A stretch of 64,000 nt of DNA, taken from positions 35,370,908 to 35,434,907 of the forward strand of contig JARWKL010000002.1 in assembly GCA_029961685.1 (NCBI GenBank), given 5' to 3'. Made by a program: the position numbers and the translations under genes. Below the pieces are notes generated by a model that saw nothing but the letters and a program-made list of their open reading frames with translations, made no database searches and had not been told where the DNA came from. Positions 33,822 to 45,965 of the stretch are shown in pieces; within the stretch, counting starts at the first letter, position 1, and each line of letters starts with the position of its first letter. The stretch comes from Aristolochia californica (Eukaryota; Streptophyta; Magnoliopsida; Piperales; Aristolochiaceae).

Positions 33822-35330
33822 GAGGCTCTCAAACATCCAAGGTGGAAGGCGGCTATGGATGAAGAAATGCATGCCCTTTATGAAAATCAGACATGGGCTC
33901 TAGTCCCACTTCCTTTAGATAAGAAACCCATCTGTTGCAAATGGGTATTTACTGTGAAACACAATCCGGATGGATCCGTGGCTCGGTTGAAAGCTTGCCT
34001 AGTTGTTAAAGGCTATACACAATGTTATGACATTGATTATGAAGAAACCTTCTCTGCAGTGGCTAATTTGAACTCTGTATATTTGTTATTATCTCTGGCA
34101 GCTAACTCTTCCAAGCAGGTCTATCAACTTGATGTCAAAAATGTTTTTCTCAATGGGAATATAAAGGAGGACATTTATATGCAGCGACCATCTAGGTATG
34201 TGATTGAGGAGGAGTTCGTATGTCGACTACAAAAATCTATTTATGGTCTCAAATAGTCGCCTCGTGCATGGTTTGAAAATTTTAGCCAAGCACTCATATA
34301 GGCCGGATTTCATAGATGCTCTAGAGATCACTCTGTCTTTATTAAGTACACACCAAAGGGCAAGGTAATTCTAGTCGTATATGTTGATAACATTATTATA
34401 ACTGGCAGTGATCCCGAGGGCATCCAAAAGACAAAGGAAAGGATATGTATTGAATTCAAGACAAAGGATCTTGGACTGCTCAAATATTTTTTGCGTATTA
34501 AAGTACTACAATCCAGACTTGGAATTATATTATCTCAAAGGAATTATGTCCTTGACCTACTGGAGGAGACCAAAATGCTGGGATGTAGACCAGCAGAAAC
34601 TCCTATGGACTCGAATACAAAATTATGTGAAGGTACTTGAGAAAAAGTAGATGTCAGAAAAATATCAAAGATTGGTGGGAAGACTTATTTATCTCTACGT
34701 AACAAGGGAAGATATTTCAAATGCAGTCAATCTGGTAAGTCAATAAATGCACAAACCACAAGTCAGTCATTGACAAACACTAGAATGGATATTACGATAT
34801 TTGAAAGGAGCACCAGGAAGAGGGCTCTATAAAAATCATGGACACTGCAACATCAAAGGATTCTCAGATGCAGACTGGGCTGGGTCCTCGGATGACAGAA
34901 AATCAACTTCGGGGTATTGTTCAATGGTTGGAGGAAACTTGGTTACATGGAGGAGCGAGAAACATAATGTAGTTGCAAGGACTAGTGCAGAAACATAGTA
35001 CAGAGCCATGGTACACACAGTCAGTGAACTCCTATGGATCAGATCTCTCCTAAATGAACTAGGGTTTTACAAAGAAGCTCCTATGAATCTATATTACAAT
35101 AATTAGGTTGTAATTCACATCACATCAAATCTAGTCTTCCATAAGAGAACAAAACATATAGAAATAGACTGCCATTTTATATGAGAAAAATTCACTGCAT
35201 GCATTTTATCTCTCCAGCATGTATCTTCATAGAACCAGGTTACAGACATTCTCACCAAACCAGTCATTCACAAAATTTTGTCCAACATTTGCAGCAAGCT
35301 GGACATCTACGATGTTTTCTCACCCCCAAC
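33822..35330 (+). pseudogene. Copia C reverse transcriptase and RNase H
   Basis: RT blocks: WKAAMDEEMHALYENQTW, CCKWVFTVKHNPDGS, VVKGYTQCYDIDYEETFS, YQLDVKNVFLNGNI, then a stop at 34254-34256 in the LKQSPRAW-equivalent. The catalytic core reads VVYVDNIIIT, with Asn in place of the second Asp of YVDD. RNase H: LKGAPGRGLY, GFSDADWAGSSDDRKSTSGY and, after stops, RTKHIEIDCHFI. The end reads CSKLDIYDVFSPPT before the polypurine tract. Confidence 0.92.
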
Positions 35331-35944
35331 TTGAGGGGCAGTGTTACAATGTGGGACCCACCAAGGCCCACAAGTTGGTGGGACCCACAATGAGTTTGAG
35401 AGGTGTCAACAAGAGTCCTCATACAAAGTGGCTCTAGTTAAGAGACAATACTGGACTTAAATAAAAGATTTGAAGATCAAGTGGGACCCACAAAGATACC
35501 ACAAGATGGTATCTATATCTACATAAGCTGGAAGATCATGTGGGACCCACATGATATGACCAAGAGCTGGCCCTCTAGCTTGACTCATGTCCTTAAAGAA
35601 GGTGTTTTTAGTTTAGTTAAATTAGTCTCTTAAATAGATAATGTAATCTTATCATAATAGGTTTATCTTAGAGAGTTCTAGTTGGAATGTAATTAGGACT
35701 CCTAAGGTTAGTTGTACACGGACACTGTCACCTCCTCAACTATAAATAGAGATGATTGTAACTCAGAATTATTCAAGCAAGTTACTTATTTTTTCTCCTC
35801 TCTTGTGTGAAGTTCTCTCTCTCTAATCTCTCTTATTTTCCTTCTCTTCTCTCTCTACCCGAGAGCTTTCCTCTTTTTCTCTTTTTTCTTTCTTTCTCCC
35901 CTTGCTCGAGGTATTATTCATGGGGTTATAAATTCTAAAGTGTG

Positions 35945-36540
35945 TTCATGGAAAATGGGATTGGTGGCAATCTGAATAGCACTAGTGTTATTAGCATGAA
36001 GAGGGGTAGAATTAGTCTGAGGAAACTCAAACTCCTCAAGAAGACCACGTAGCTATACAATCTTAGAACAAGCAGTATACATGGCATGATACTCAGCCTC
36101 AATAGAGGATTTAGAAACACTAGCTTGTTCCTTACATCTCCAAGAAATTAAGGCATCACCTAAAAACATACACCAACCCATAGTAGATCAACATGTATCA
36201 GGACACCTAGCCCAAACAACATCACTATAAGCAACAAGTTGAAGATATGAGCCTGTAGAAAAGAATAAACCTTGAGTAGGAGAACGTTGAAGATAGAAGA
36301 TGATACGTTGAACTGCAGCAATATGGAGAGCCAAGGAGAGGACATAAACTGACTAACCTGATGAACGATATAAGAGATATCTGGGCGATTAGTGGTCAAG
36401 TAAATGAGACTCCCAACCATGCATCGATAGAGAGTAGGGTAATTTCGAAGGTCCTCTTCATCTCTATTGTATTTGACATTTACTTCCATTGGAGTATCAA
36501 TAGAAGAAGTGTCCTCCAAACCAGCCAAGGTAATAATATC
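35945..36540 (-). pseudogene. Copia B RNase H, N-terminal piece and RT end
   Basis: The minus frame from 36528 gives DTSSIDTPMEVNVKYN, YRCMVGSLIYLTTNRPDISY and VHQVSQFM of the RT-RNase H connection. A further frame gives the EAEYHAMYTACSK block and the IQIATNPIFHE block, where it meets the C insertion. Frameshifts separate the pieces. Confidence 0.88.
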
Positions 36541-37200
36541 TTGAATGTACTTCTACTGGTTTAAGAAAATACCATTGGCTCGATGATGTACTTCCAGTCC
36601 TAAGAAGTATATGAGTTGGCCAAGATCTTTCATATGGAAAATGGCATGCAACAACTGTTAAACCTTAGTAATCAAACCATAGTCAATGCTAGTAATGATA
36701 ATATCATCCACATAAACCAAGAGAAGGACTATACCCAATGCAGACTTGTGGAAGAAAGAAGAATCATACTAACTTTGTGTAAAATTGAAGGTAAGAAGCG
36801 TACTGCAAAACTTCTCAAACCAAGCCTGGGGAGCTTGCTTGAGCCTATATAGAGAATGCCTTAGCTTACAGACATTATGAGGAGAAGAAATAGCCATACC
36901 AGAGGGAAGCTTCATGTATATCTCTTCTTGAAGATCACCATGAAAAAAGGCATTCTTCACATCCATCTGATGCAGTTGCCATGACTAGGAAGTGGCAGTA
37001 TCTAAAATGGTTCAAACCGTGGTCATTTTGGCAACGGGAGGAAATGTATCCTCATAATCAATCCTATATTCCTATTTGTTACCCAGAGCTACTAGGTGAG
37101 CTTTGTACCGATCCAAAGAGGCATCCGAGTGAAGCTTTACAGAGAAAACCTATTTACTCCCAATAGGCTTGATTGTAGGAGGGCAAGGAACAATATCCCA
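36541..37200 (-). pseudogene. Copia B reverse transcriptase
   Basis: The open piece 36769-36966 reads MDVKNAFFHGDLQEEIYM through YRLKQAPQAWFEKF. Leftwards, in another frame, LLLVYVDDIIIT keeps the YVDD core (near 36690-36725). The N-terminal RT is decayed but visible up to about 37200. Multiple frameshifts. Confidence 0.9.
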
Positions 37201-38454
37201 AGTGTGATTCTCCTCAAGTGCTTGAAGTTCTGTTTGCATTGTATTTTTCCAACACTCATATTCCATGGCCAATTTGTAGCAAGAGGGAATGGAAATAGAG
37301 GATAAAGTAGCCACATGAGAGATAGTGGAGGAGAAACCATACCAATTAGGGGGTCATGAAGGGCAAGTAGACCGGCGAATAGTGGTGTAAGCAGGAGCAG
37401 GTGCCAGGTCAAGATCATGAGGGGCACAAAGGAAGTGGAACTAGACTCATGTCGACTACGTCCACCATACACAAAACCAAGTTTGAACCTTTCCACAATT
37501 GTCAGGGAATCATAAAAGCTAGGCATAAGAGATAAAGATGCAGATAGCAGCTCAACCTAAGATGGAAAAAAAATATTGGTTTTCAAAGAAAACCACATTG
37601 CTAGAAACATGTATACGAGATCATAACAAACATAACCCTTTGGAGGTATATCATAACCAAGAAAATCACACTTAATAGATTGAGTTCTAAGTTTACGTCG
37701 TTCATGAGCAAGGAGATGCACAAAAAAAACACAACCAAGTGTCTGAGGATCATAATATGAAGGAGAATGGAAACTACTTAAAGAAGGGAGAAACATGATG
37801 TAACGTAGGAGAGGGTAAGTGCTTGATCAAATGAACTAAAGTAGAAAGCGCTTCTCACAAAAAATGAGGAGGAATAGATGATTCAACTAAAAGGGTTCTT
37901 ACCACATCAAGAAGGTGATGATTTTTCCTCTCAGCAACACCATTTTGTTGCGGTGTCGAAGACCAAGAATGCTGAGAGAAGATCCCTTTGCTTGGAAGAA
38001 ATTCCTAAAACTCATTAGATATGTATTCGCCACTGGAATTAGAGCTCAAGACCTTGATGCTTTCAGAGAATTCAGTCTCAAGAAGCACAAGAAAGCGCTT
38101 AAAAACTAAAAAAACTTCAGCCTTAGCCCGTAGGAAGTAAACCTAAGTAAAATGACTAAAGTCATCAATAAAAGTAACAAAATACTTGTAATGCGCATGA
38201 GAAACAATAGGTGCAATCCCCCAAGCATCACTATGAATAATATCAAAATATTGTTAGCCATGAGATGCATGATGAGGAAAAGGTAGAACTTTACTTATGC
38301 CAAGTTTGCATGATGAACATTCAAAAGAAAGATCAAGAGAAGAACATGTGTTATGTCCCAATAAACCAGAATTAAAAAATGTACGAAGTACATCAGAGTT
38401 TGGGTGGCCTAGATGTCTATGCCACATCTTAGTTCCAGAACCAACTCTAGCTTG
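37201..38454 (-). pseudogene. Copia B pre-integrase, integrase and linker
   Basis: From the right: MWHRHLGHPNSDVLRTFFNSG and CSSCKLGISKVLPF are the pre-integrase HHCC-like region (38454-38260). The integrase core follows in broken frames around 38250-37800, including a complement reading of the QQNGVAERKNH-type region near 37930. The post-core piece 37557-37796 has LGCVFFVHLLAHERRKLRTQS and KCDFLGYDIPPKGYVCYD. The low-complexity linker to RT fills 37201-37556. Confidence 0.85.
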
Positions 38455-38830
38455 TTTCATGCACTGCTTGAATAGTAGAGAGAGATGCAATGGGAACATT
38501 AGCACAAATAATGTATGAATAGTTACCCCAAAGATTTTGAAAACCAACAAAATATTCCTCAATGGAGAGACTTCCTAGTGTGACTTTAGCCATCTCATAC
38601 TCCAATTGAAAATGCCTAGTCATGTTGTCTTAATGGTAAAGCTTGTTGAGGTAATTCCATACGTCAGTGACATTTTTATAAGGCCTCAGATTGAGAACAA
38701 AGTGAGGCTCAATGGAGCCAAGGATCCAGGTCATGACCCTATCATTCTTGACTTTCCACTTGGACAAAGCCTCACCCTCTCGAGGTGTGGGATCACTCCC
38801 ATCTATATGACCCCATAACTCTTTTACCAT
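38455..38830 (-). pseudogene. Copia B gag fused to pre-integrase by deletion
   Basis: The frame from 38830 reads LWGHIDGSDPTPREGEA, WKVKNDRVMTWILGSIEPHF and TDVWNYLNKLYH, a UBN2-type copia gag. It continues in other frames through YFVGFQNLW and SLSTIQAVHETS. It then joins directly to the pre-integrase block, so the gag C-terminus, zinc knuckle and protease are missing. This deletion explains why B is about 3.9 kb without its insertions. Confidence 0.85.
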
Positions 38831-39328
38831 AACAAATAAAAGAAACTGAAATTCCTAGGCAATGTAATTTTTACCCGTGAAATGAATAGGGAACGAGTCT
38901 AACCTATCAGGTGACATGATAAAATCCAGATGACACTGAAACCTCTTTGGACAGAAACCCATGCTAAAATCCATAATAATCCACAAAGAAGTCAAGCCGG
39001 TGACACCAAAAGCCACAAGGAACTTCACTTTTCAAAGCAGACAGAGCCAAGAAAAATTCAAACGAGTACCTTGCTTTGGTTCCAAAATCCATTACAGACA
39101 ACACCGAAAATGTCAAAGGAGTACTCAGATGGAGTCAATGATCTCTGAAATCAACTCAAACAAAACCTAGATGACGTCGAAGGAGAACCTTGTTCTGGTT
39201 TTGAAATCCATTGCAGACAACACCAAAAATGTCGAAGGAGTACTCAGATGGTGCCGATGATCTCCAAATGCAACTCAGATGGTGCCAATAATGATAGAGA
39301 GGTAAAAAAGTTCAAAACTGTGAACCTC
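38831..39328 (-). mobile_element. Copia B leader and gag N-terminal remnant
   Basis: Between the gag piece and the primer site. It contains degenerate direct repeats such as ccattgcagacaacacc (near 39088 and 39208) and gtactcagatgg (39120 and 39240). No intact frame. Confidence 0.6.
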
Positions 39329-39677
39329 GCTCCGATACCATGTCAATATATTCCCCAAAATCAATAATACATAGCGAGGTTTTGGTAAAAATCTCCTCTT
39401 GCAGTTTTCTTCCCCGCTCTCTTATATCGTCCCTTAAGTGATAAGGAAAAGAAAGTTACAATAATGCCCCTCCCCACTTAAACTATTATACATATACGAT
39501 AACACTCTGGATTGCATCTTTAGAGACAAAGGACCTCTTGAAGAGATTCAGAACTCTACTACAAGTAACACTTCTTCCAAAAGGCGAGTTAGAAGCCACA
39601 AGAGAGCACATCATCGGTGTCGACATCACTTTGAACTTTCTTCAGACCACACAAATCAACAATATAGCAAAATATAA

Positions 39678-40189
39678 ATAGGATATGTGGGTACTAGTAT
39701 CCTCACATTTCTTGGTTTTCTTTTTTCTGAACACTAATTTTGATAAGGTTGGATGGTCATCTTGCTTAAAAAAAATGATTGAATCCATTAAGTGTGATGT
39801 ACTCGACACACACTCAAACTAAAAGATATGAAAGATAAGGTCATTCCTAATGAAACAATGTTGCATTCCTAATGACACAATGTTGCCTTCCTAATGAATC
39901 AACTTGCTTTAAGTTTATGGTGAAGAAAAAATTGAGGGTCCTACTGCTTCAGACACTTGGGCCTCTTAGCAAAAGTAAGGGAAGAAAAATAATAAAAAAA
40001 CTGAGACCTCTCATTTCTGTTCTTCGTGTTCCACTCTCCCAAACCAAACAGGGCCTAATGGGGAGGAAATTAAAATAGCAGTCCGTCTTTTGATCATAAT
40101 ACCCTTTGGATGAATAGGGAGTACATGAAGGCAAATTTCCATTGTTCAAGCACATTTTTAAATTATTTTCTGTTTATAATTTTATAAAC
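39678..40189. other. Probable 3' flank of the split exon
   Basis: Follows the TAA of the split exon. AT-rich, with no recognised element. AATAAA-like words near 39990 could serve in polyadenylation, but none is compelling. It may be the 3' UTR and downstream DNA. Confidence 0.35.
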
Positions 40190-42804
40190 AATGTGGGAAT
40201 GTGTGTAAGAGCCTAAAATGTATTATAGAAAGCCAGCAGTACCAAGCATCAATGTGTGTAAGAGCCTAAAATGCATTATATAAAGACAACAGTACCAAGC
40301 ATCACCAACAGAGAGGCTAGGACAAGCCAATGCCTGATTGAAACTTGGTCATATGTTCTTGCATATAATTTTCCACTTTTTTCCTTCATAATTTTATCTT
40401 TTCTCTCTTTTCTTGTTTTATGCCATATGCATGGAGATGCTTACAAATACAATCCGGACTAGGCCTAATGCATTATCTTCAAGTAATCAGGTAGATGTGA
40501 TTTCTTATTCATTCATTGAGCTTTTGGGTGATTTTGCATTGTATCTAATACAAAACTCGATAGCTGACCTAAAACTCTAGGCATCAGATACAATCCATTA
40601 TTTGGAGTGTCACTCTAAGCTAAGTTCAACATATTAGACAAACGATGATGATGAAGATGATGTAATACTTCAAAGAGATTTGAGTATTCATAAATCTGGA
40701 CTCCGTCTCTGTTGTAATAACTACAATACTAGGGAGGACTTTGGACCTTAAACTATCTTTCAATATCATTGTAGTGTGGAAACTAGTCTAGACCTAAACC
40801 AATGTCTGAATTTTAGGAAAAATCACAAGTTCATGAAGATGAGACATAAATGAATCATGGACTAAGGGGTTCTTGAATGAAATTAGGAAATTTTCACTAC
40901 AAAAGATGAAAAAAAATTCCAAAAGTTTATTTTGAGTCTTCCTGTGAAGAAAGATCTATTCATAAGGGATCATGTAGTTTAGATGTTGAAGATTAGAAAA
41001 ATGGTGGATGAAAACAACAAGATTAAAGTTGAAAGATTAGGGAAGGAAAAGTATGTCAATCAGAAGAGTGGATTAATTGTAAATTGCACTCATTGAAATT
41101 CTCTCTATTTGGTGTTCACTTTTATCTTATGTGTTTCTTTCTCTTTTCTTTCTTGTGTAATTACGGGGTAAAACAAGATAAAGATGGAGTTTTAGTCAGG
41201 AAAGAAGAAGAGGAAGGGATGATGAATAATGTAGTGGTGGAAAGAAAAAAAATTATATAGCCCATTGGAAGGTAGCAGAAATCTTAGAGTTGGTTAAGAA
41301 GAGTGAAGGAGAAAAAAGAGAAGAGTTTCGAAAACTTTTTGAGGATTGTTTGTTGTCATATGAAAACTAAGTTAAAGAAAAGTAATTTTTTTCTTAGTTT
41401 TGACCGGTTTTCTTTTGTTTGTTCATTCTCTGTTTAGTTTTCAATTGCTTTCATTCCATTTTCTATCCCCTTTAACTTTTTGTGGACAACAGGAACTTCA
41501 TGATAAATATTATGTTCGTTAAAACTGACACAAACACTAGAATCTTTCAGTCAAATAATGTTTTTCTAATTTATACTTTTTCCAACACAAAAAAAACCTT
41601 GGATAGAGAAAATGTATAATTTTCGAACATTTCCATGAATCATGTTAAGTTACTAGGATTAAGCACAATTTTGTGGCAAGTCCATAAGCATTTTGGAAAA
41701 ATAGATAACAAATTTCCTTTAATTATCAGGAACTACGAATAAGTTCAATTCCTTTATATGATGAGTTCCATTGAATCAATAGATCCTTTTTTCATTGGTG
41801 ACTTGTTACATTTTCTACTAAAATTATTTCCTAGTAATTATTTTTGTCAAGTCATGTACATATTTTTCATTAGAGGGAATGGTAATTTTTGCCATAGATT
41901 CTTGGACTTTCTCCTTAGTCTTTGTGGTGAGAGGATTTTCTTTGAGAGGGATTTTTTTAGGGTATTGTAGTTTACTTGATGTGAGGTAGATGTTATCTAA
42001 AGCCACATTATATATAATAATAAGAATTATTATTAATGAATATGGAGGCCTATAGTTTGGTAGGGTATGTGAATATGTTTTACATTCCTATGTTGTAGTA
42101 GGTCTAAATAAAATAGATAATTGAAATGATTAAAATCAAATAAATAATTATATTCATATTGTATTGCCAGGCTTTTCAAGTAGGAGGTTTTGAGTTCGAG
42201 TCTCTTTAGACTTGAGGGTGATAGGATATATAAGGACCATCCTAAATTATTTTATAACCTAAGTTGGGTCAAGTTGGGTGCAGTTGGGCATTTCAAACTA
42301 TACTTCGCAAGGGAGATGGATGGAGAAGACTCATCTAAAATAGAAGGAATGAGTTTGACATCTCCCAATTCAATCGACCTCCTTAAAAACTAGATGATCC
42401 AGTTAAATGTGAGTGTGTTATTTTTGGGATAAATTTTGTTTCTATTGAAAGATGGGCTCCATCCCACACGACCAAGGAAGGCCCACATATCTAAGATTAT
42501 TATACGATGGGCCACACGACCAAGGAAGGCCCACTAGATGTGTCCAAGCCCATAAGAACTAGGACCCACCAATATTACCACGAGCAGGCATCCATATCAC
42601 ATAAGTTGGAAGATCAAGAAGGACTCACAAAGACATATTTATCTTATGGTCATGTCCTAGAAGAGTTCTAGTTTGAGTTATGTTTGTCTTTTATCTATAT
42701 TGAGTTACTTTATTATGTTAGGACTTATCTTTAACTGTTAGAGATTGGGTGTAATTGGGACAAAAGTAGTTTTATTGTAATTGGACTCTACTACCTTCCT
42801 TTAT

Positions 42805-42812
42805 TATAAATA
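42805..42812 (+). promoter_or_regulatory. TATA box in A-type LTR
   Basis: TATAAATA in the context ttattataaatagagg, about 63 bp before the LTR end. It is kept in all A LTRs (for example 14700-14707, 45512-45519). Likely core promoter of the family. Confidence 0.6.
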
Positions 42813-43234
42813 GAGGTTCATATACTTTGATTATAATATGTTAATGAAATATTTATCTTTTTCATAAATTCAACATGGTATCAGAGCAGGTTCTATGAGT
42901 TGACATGGTCAACCCACAGAGGTAATGTGATCATTTTCTCTAAACCCTAAACCCTAAGTCTAGGTTCGTAGTTATTTGTTTTTCAATTCCTACACCAGTA
43001 GTTTGATTTGTATTTTTTACCTCTATAATGAGATTTTCATATTGCGAATTATATATTTAAAGAAAGCTATTTGATTCTACTTTCCAAGAAAAATGATTGT
43101 TTCCAATCAAAGTTATCTACAAAGAGAAATAAATATTTGAATGAGTAAAGGTCAAATTGTAAAAGAGGTTTGATTAGCAGTAGAAAACTTCAACATCCGA
43201 GGTATTTTATACTATCAAGAAGGAGAATTTATAT

Positions 43235-43275
<41 letters not shown>

Positions 43276-44463
43276 AAAATAAATATATGTAAGTCTATTC
43301 TCTTATATATTCAACCAATTTTCAATTAGATTTATCTACAAAGAGAAATTGATGTTTGAAGCAGCGAAGGTCAAATTGAAAAAAAAAAAAAAGGTTTGAG
43401 CAGCAGCATAAAGCTTCAACTTCTGAGGTAATTTATGATATCAAGAATGAGACTTTATATGGATAATTATATATTAAAATAAATATATGTAAGTATATTT
43501 TCTTACCTATTCAACCAATTCTCGATCTGATTTGTTTATAGGAAGATATTGATCTTGGAAGAGTCAATGGTCATGCTAGAAAAAAAAGGAGAAACAGTAC
43601 TTAATTTGGCCAGATGACAGAAACCCAAAATCTATCAGATTATTTATCTTATGATAATTATATTTTATGAATAGAATTTATACTTGGATGAAATTTATTT
43701 AAGTCTAGCTTCAGAAGGAGAAAATTTCATGTCAATCTGATCTATATTTAAAGATATATTCGCATTGGAAGAATCAAAGGTCATGTTGGTATTTTGTTGC
43801 ATTGAAAAATCTGAATTTAAACCCATTGTTTTGCATCACTTTTTGAGTTGATATATCAGGAAAATATCTCACTTCTCCCTGGTTTAAGGGCTTATTTATA
43901 CATCTTTGTTATTTGGGTTTATTGCTACATCTATGATATTTGGTTCAAGCTGGGATCACTGCCATTACATCCTAGCTGGAGAGGGGGAAGTACAAGATGT
44001 ACAAGAAAGTGGTACCCTGCCAAAAAATATCACTGTTGGGAAACCATGATGGAGGAACTTATTATTATATCTATGTTATACCCCCCTGAATTGGCCAGTT
44101 GGGCCTCATGGAAGAGAACAACAACATGAGGGAGAGTGTTGGAAGATGGGAGGACTGCCATTTTATAAAAAAGATTATATACATTATTTGTAGCAAGTTG
44201 GGAGTTCATCATGTTCTCTCACCCCCAGCTTTATGGGGAGTGTTTGAAGAAGGGCTCAGCCCACACGACCAAGGAAGGCCCATATATCAAGAGTATTATA
44301 AGATGAATCACTTGACCAACGAAGGCCCACGAGATGGGCCCAAGCCCATAAGAAGTAGGACCTACCATGATTACCACGAGTTGTCATCCTTATCACATAA
44401 GTTGGAAGATCAAGAAGGACTCACAAAGGCATCTTTATCTTATGGTCACGTGAAGAGTTCTAG

Positions 44464-45373
44464 TGTTGTGGACTCAATAGCACACCGAGTCACACAACGA
44501 AGAAGACAACAACAACTCACTCAATAGGATTTAATTCTTATATTTCTTTGAGTAGGATTTATTTCTAATATTGTTTTAAGTAGGATTTATTTCTTATATT
44601 ATTTTAAGTAGGAGTTATTTCTAATTACTTTTTATGTAAGGGCATTATGGGGAATTATTGTAACCCTAACCCTAAAACTCCCTATTTAAGGGACAGGTAT
44701 GAATGAAATAGGTAAGCTTTGAGATTTTAGAATAACCTAGTCTAAATAGGTTGGGATCACCTCTTGATCCCGAGTTTAGGTTTTACTCCAAAAATCCAAC
44801 CTATCATTTACCCTCCATTGCCATCCATCTTCACCCAAATTCATCCACCATCATCCCTACTAAGAAAAGGAGCTTCCTGCCCCTTTTCCGAGCCCAAAGA
44901 GGAGGTCTATCCTCCTTCTCTACAGCAGCAGCAAGAGAGGCCCCAATTCCTCCCTTACCAAGCAGCAAAGTGAGGATTTTTATCCTCAAATCTTGAGCAA
45001 TTCCTGGTGCAACGTGGGAGCTGATCATAGCATCAAAGAAGAGGTATTAATCTATCCCAAACTCGTGTTTCAAGTTATTTAAGAAAGAAGGATTGCATTC
45101 TTAGCTAGAGCAGCAACAAAGAGGGCCAAACCCTCTTTGGCGTGACCAAGAAAAGAGAGCACCTTGCTCTAGCAAGGTCAGCATTGTTGTGGGGTCTTCT
45201 ACCTAGCACAACAACTCAGTAGGACCCTCAAAAGAGGATCTTTCCTCCTGGCCAAGCATTGGTTAAGGAGAAATACTCATACACAGACCCTTGACGTGAA
45301 GTGAGTAAATTCTGAGTGCTGGATTCACAAATCCCACACCGTGTTACACGATCCATGACCCGGGACCGTAACA
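44464..45373. mobile_element. Solo LTR D, TSD TCTAG
   Basis: 910 bp running TGTTGTGGACTC to GACCGTAACA, with exact TCTAG at 44459-44463 and 45374-45378 and no interior. It interrupts the 3' LTR of A copy 3. It holds a tctatttaaggg-type core promoter word (near 44690), a telomere-like TAACCCTAACCCTAAAAC (44661-44678) and four 28-bp tandem units (44525-44636). The CTATTTAAGG word and GTAACA end resemble the LTR of element E, suggesting a related family. Frames at 44751-44996 are not convincing genes. Confidence 0.9.
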
Positions 45374-45965
45374 TCTAGTTTGAGTTATATTTGTCTTTTA
45401 TCTATATTGAGTTATTTAATTATGCTATGACTAATCTTTAAGTGTTAGGGTTTCGGTGTAATTGGGACAAAGATAATTTTATTGTAATTGGACTCTACTA
45501 CCTTCCTCTATTATAAATAGAGGTTCATATACTCTGATTATAATAGGTTAATGAAGTCAATAAAGTATTTCTCTTTTCCATAAATTCAACAGTTTTTCTT
45601 AATTCTTCATGATGATTAAGAAATACCACCTTTAAGAAATATAAAAATGAATAAAAAATGAGTTTCTTATTTTTTCAAAAAGAAGTTATAAAAATGAATA
45701 AGCAAACACCAAAGTAATTCTTGATCACTTAATTTTTACTTTTAATCTTTATTATCATAAAATAATTATTTCTAATATAAGTACATACACCGTAACTATT
45801 TTTTCTATTGTTTCCTGTATGACATAGACACAAGAAAATCGACAAAGACAATTTTTTATAATAATTTTTTTCATAATTTTGTGTTCATTTTATTTTCTTA
45901 TCGCACACACCGTCCGTAGCCACGAATGAGATACCCATGTAAAATTTTTCTCAATTGGAAATGGT

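Larger units (their letters stand above)
30113..35939 (+). mobile_element. Copia element C (plus), TSD GTGTG
   Basis: LTRs are 30113-30720 (608 bp) and 35342-35939 (598 bp), TGTTACAATGTGGGACCC to AAATTCTACA (3' copy ends CTAAA). GTGTG duplications are at 30108-30112 and 35940-35944. The primer site TGGTATCAGAGC is 30721-30732 and the polypurine tract cttgaggggca adjoins the 3' LTR. All copia domains are present in order: gag, zinc knuckles, protease, integrase, RT, RNase H. Scattered stops and frameshifts make it a recently dead full-length element. Confidence 0.95.
26875..39504 (-). mobile_element. Copia element B (minus), TSD CTCTG, with two nested insertions
   Basis: LTRs are 26875-27035 and 39341-39504, running TGTCAATATATTCC to CATATACGATAACA. 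The left LTR has lost its last bases to a C run. CTCTG lies at both edges (26870-26874 and 39505-39509). The primer-site complement gctccgatacca is at 39329-39340. Without its two nested elements B is about 3.9 kb. Minus-order domains are gag, pre-integrase, integrase, RT and RNase H. RNase H is interrupted by C (30113-35939) and again by A copy 2 (27178-30065). Confidence 0.93.
26824..39677 (+). pseudogene. Probable host terminal exon split by copia B
   Basis: After the acceptor-like ttatatag, 17 codons are open (26824-26874, SPLLQREQVNDVIVDAL) up to the B insertion. Removing B and one CTCTG duplication leaves the same frame continuing for 55 codons (39510-39674) to TAA at 39675-39677. The joined exon is 72 codons including the stop, has no internal stop, and ends in a basic, His-rich tail. 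The phase match across the insertion is seen directly. That it is a host exon is inference from the acceptor and frame. The protein family is not recognised. It is disrupted in this allele. Confidence 0.5.
42443..45591 (+). mobile_element. A-type non-autonomous element, copy 3, with nested solo LTR
   Basis: The 5' LTR is 42443-42875 and the primer site tggtatcagagc starts at 42876. The 3' LTR begins at 44241, is split by solo LTR D after 44463, and resumes to 45591. Flanks are GTTTC and GTTTT (4 of 5). The interior has the telomere-like TAAACCCTAAACCCTAAG (42941-42958), an (AT)n tract (43240-43272) and polypurine-like motifs at about 43978, 44130 and 44225. Open frames across the 3' end (44099-44527) are chance. 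Confidence 0.9.
40190..45965. repeat. Segmental duplication, unit 1 (interrupted)
   Basis: The pieces 40190-40640, 41836-42442 and 45592-45965 match 46184-46505, 46515-47150 and 47150-47475 in order and orientation. The stretch 40640-41835 has no counterpart in unit 2. A copy 3 lies between the second and third pieces. A 53-bp tandem duplication starts the unit (40199-40251 and 40252-40304). No coding exon is recognised; 40640-41835 is AT-rich and unassigned. Confidence 0.85.

Noticed and set aside
44751..44996. Frames within solo LTR D (Ser/Pro-rich)
   Set aside because: Two overlapping plus frames and one minus frame within an LTR that has exact target duplications; probably chance.
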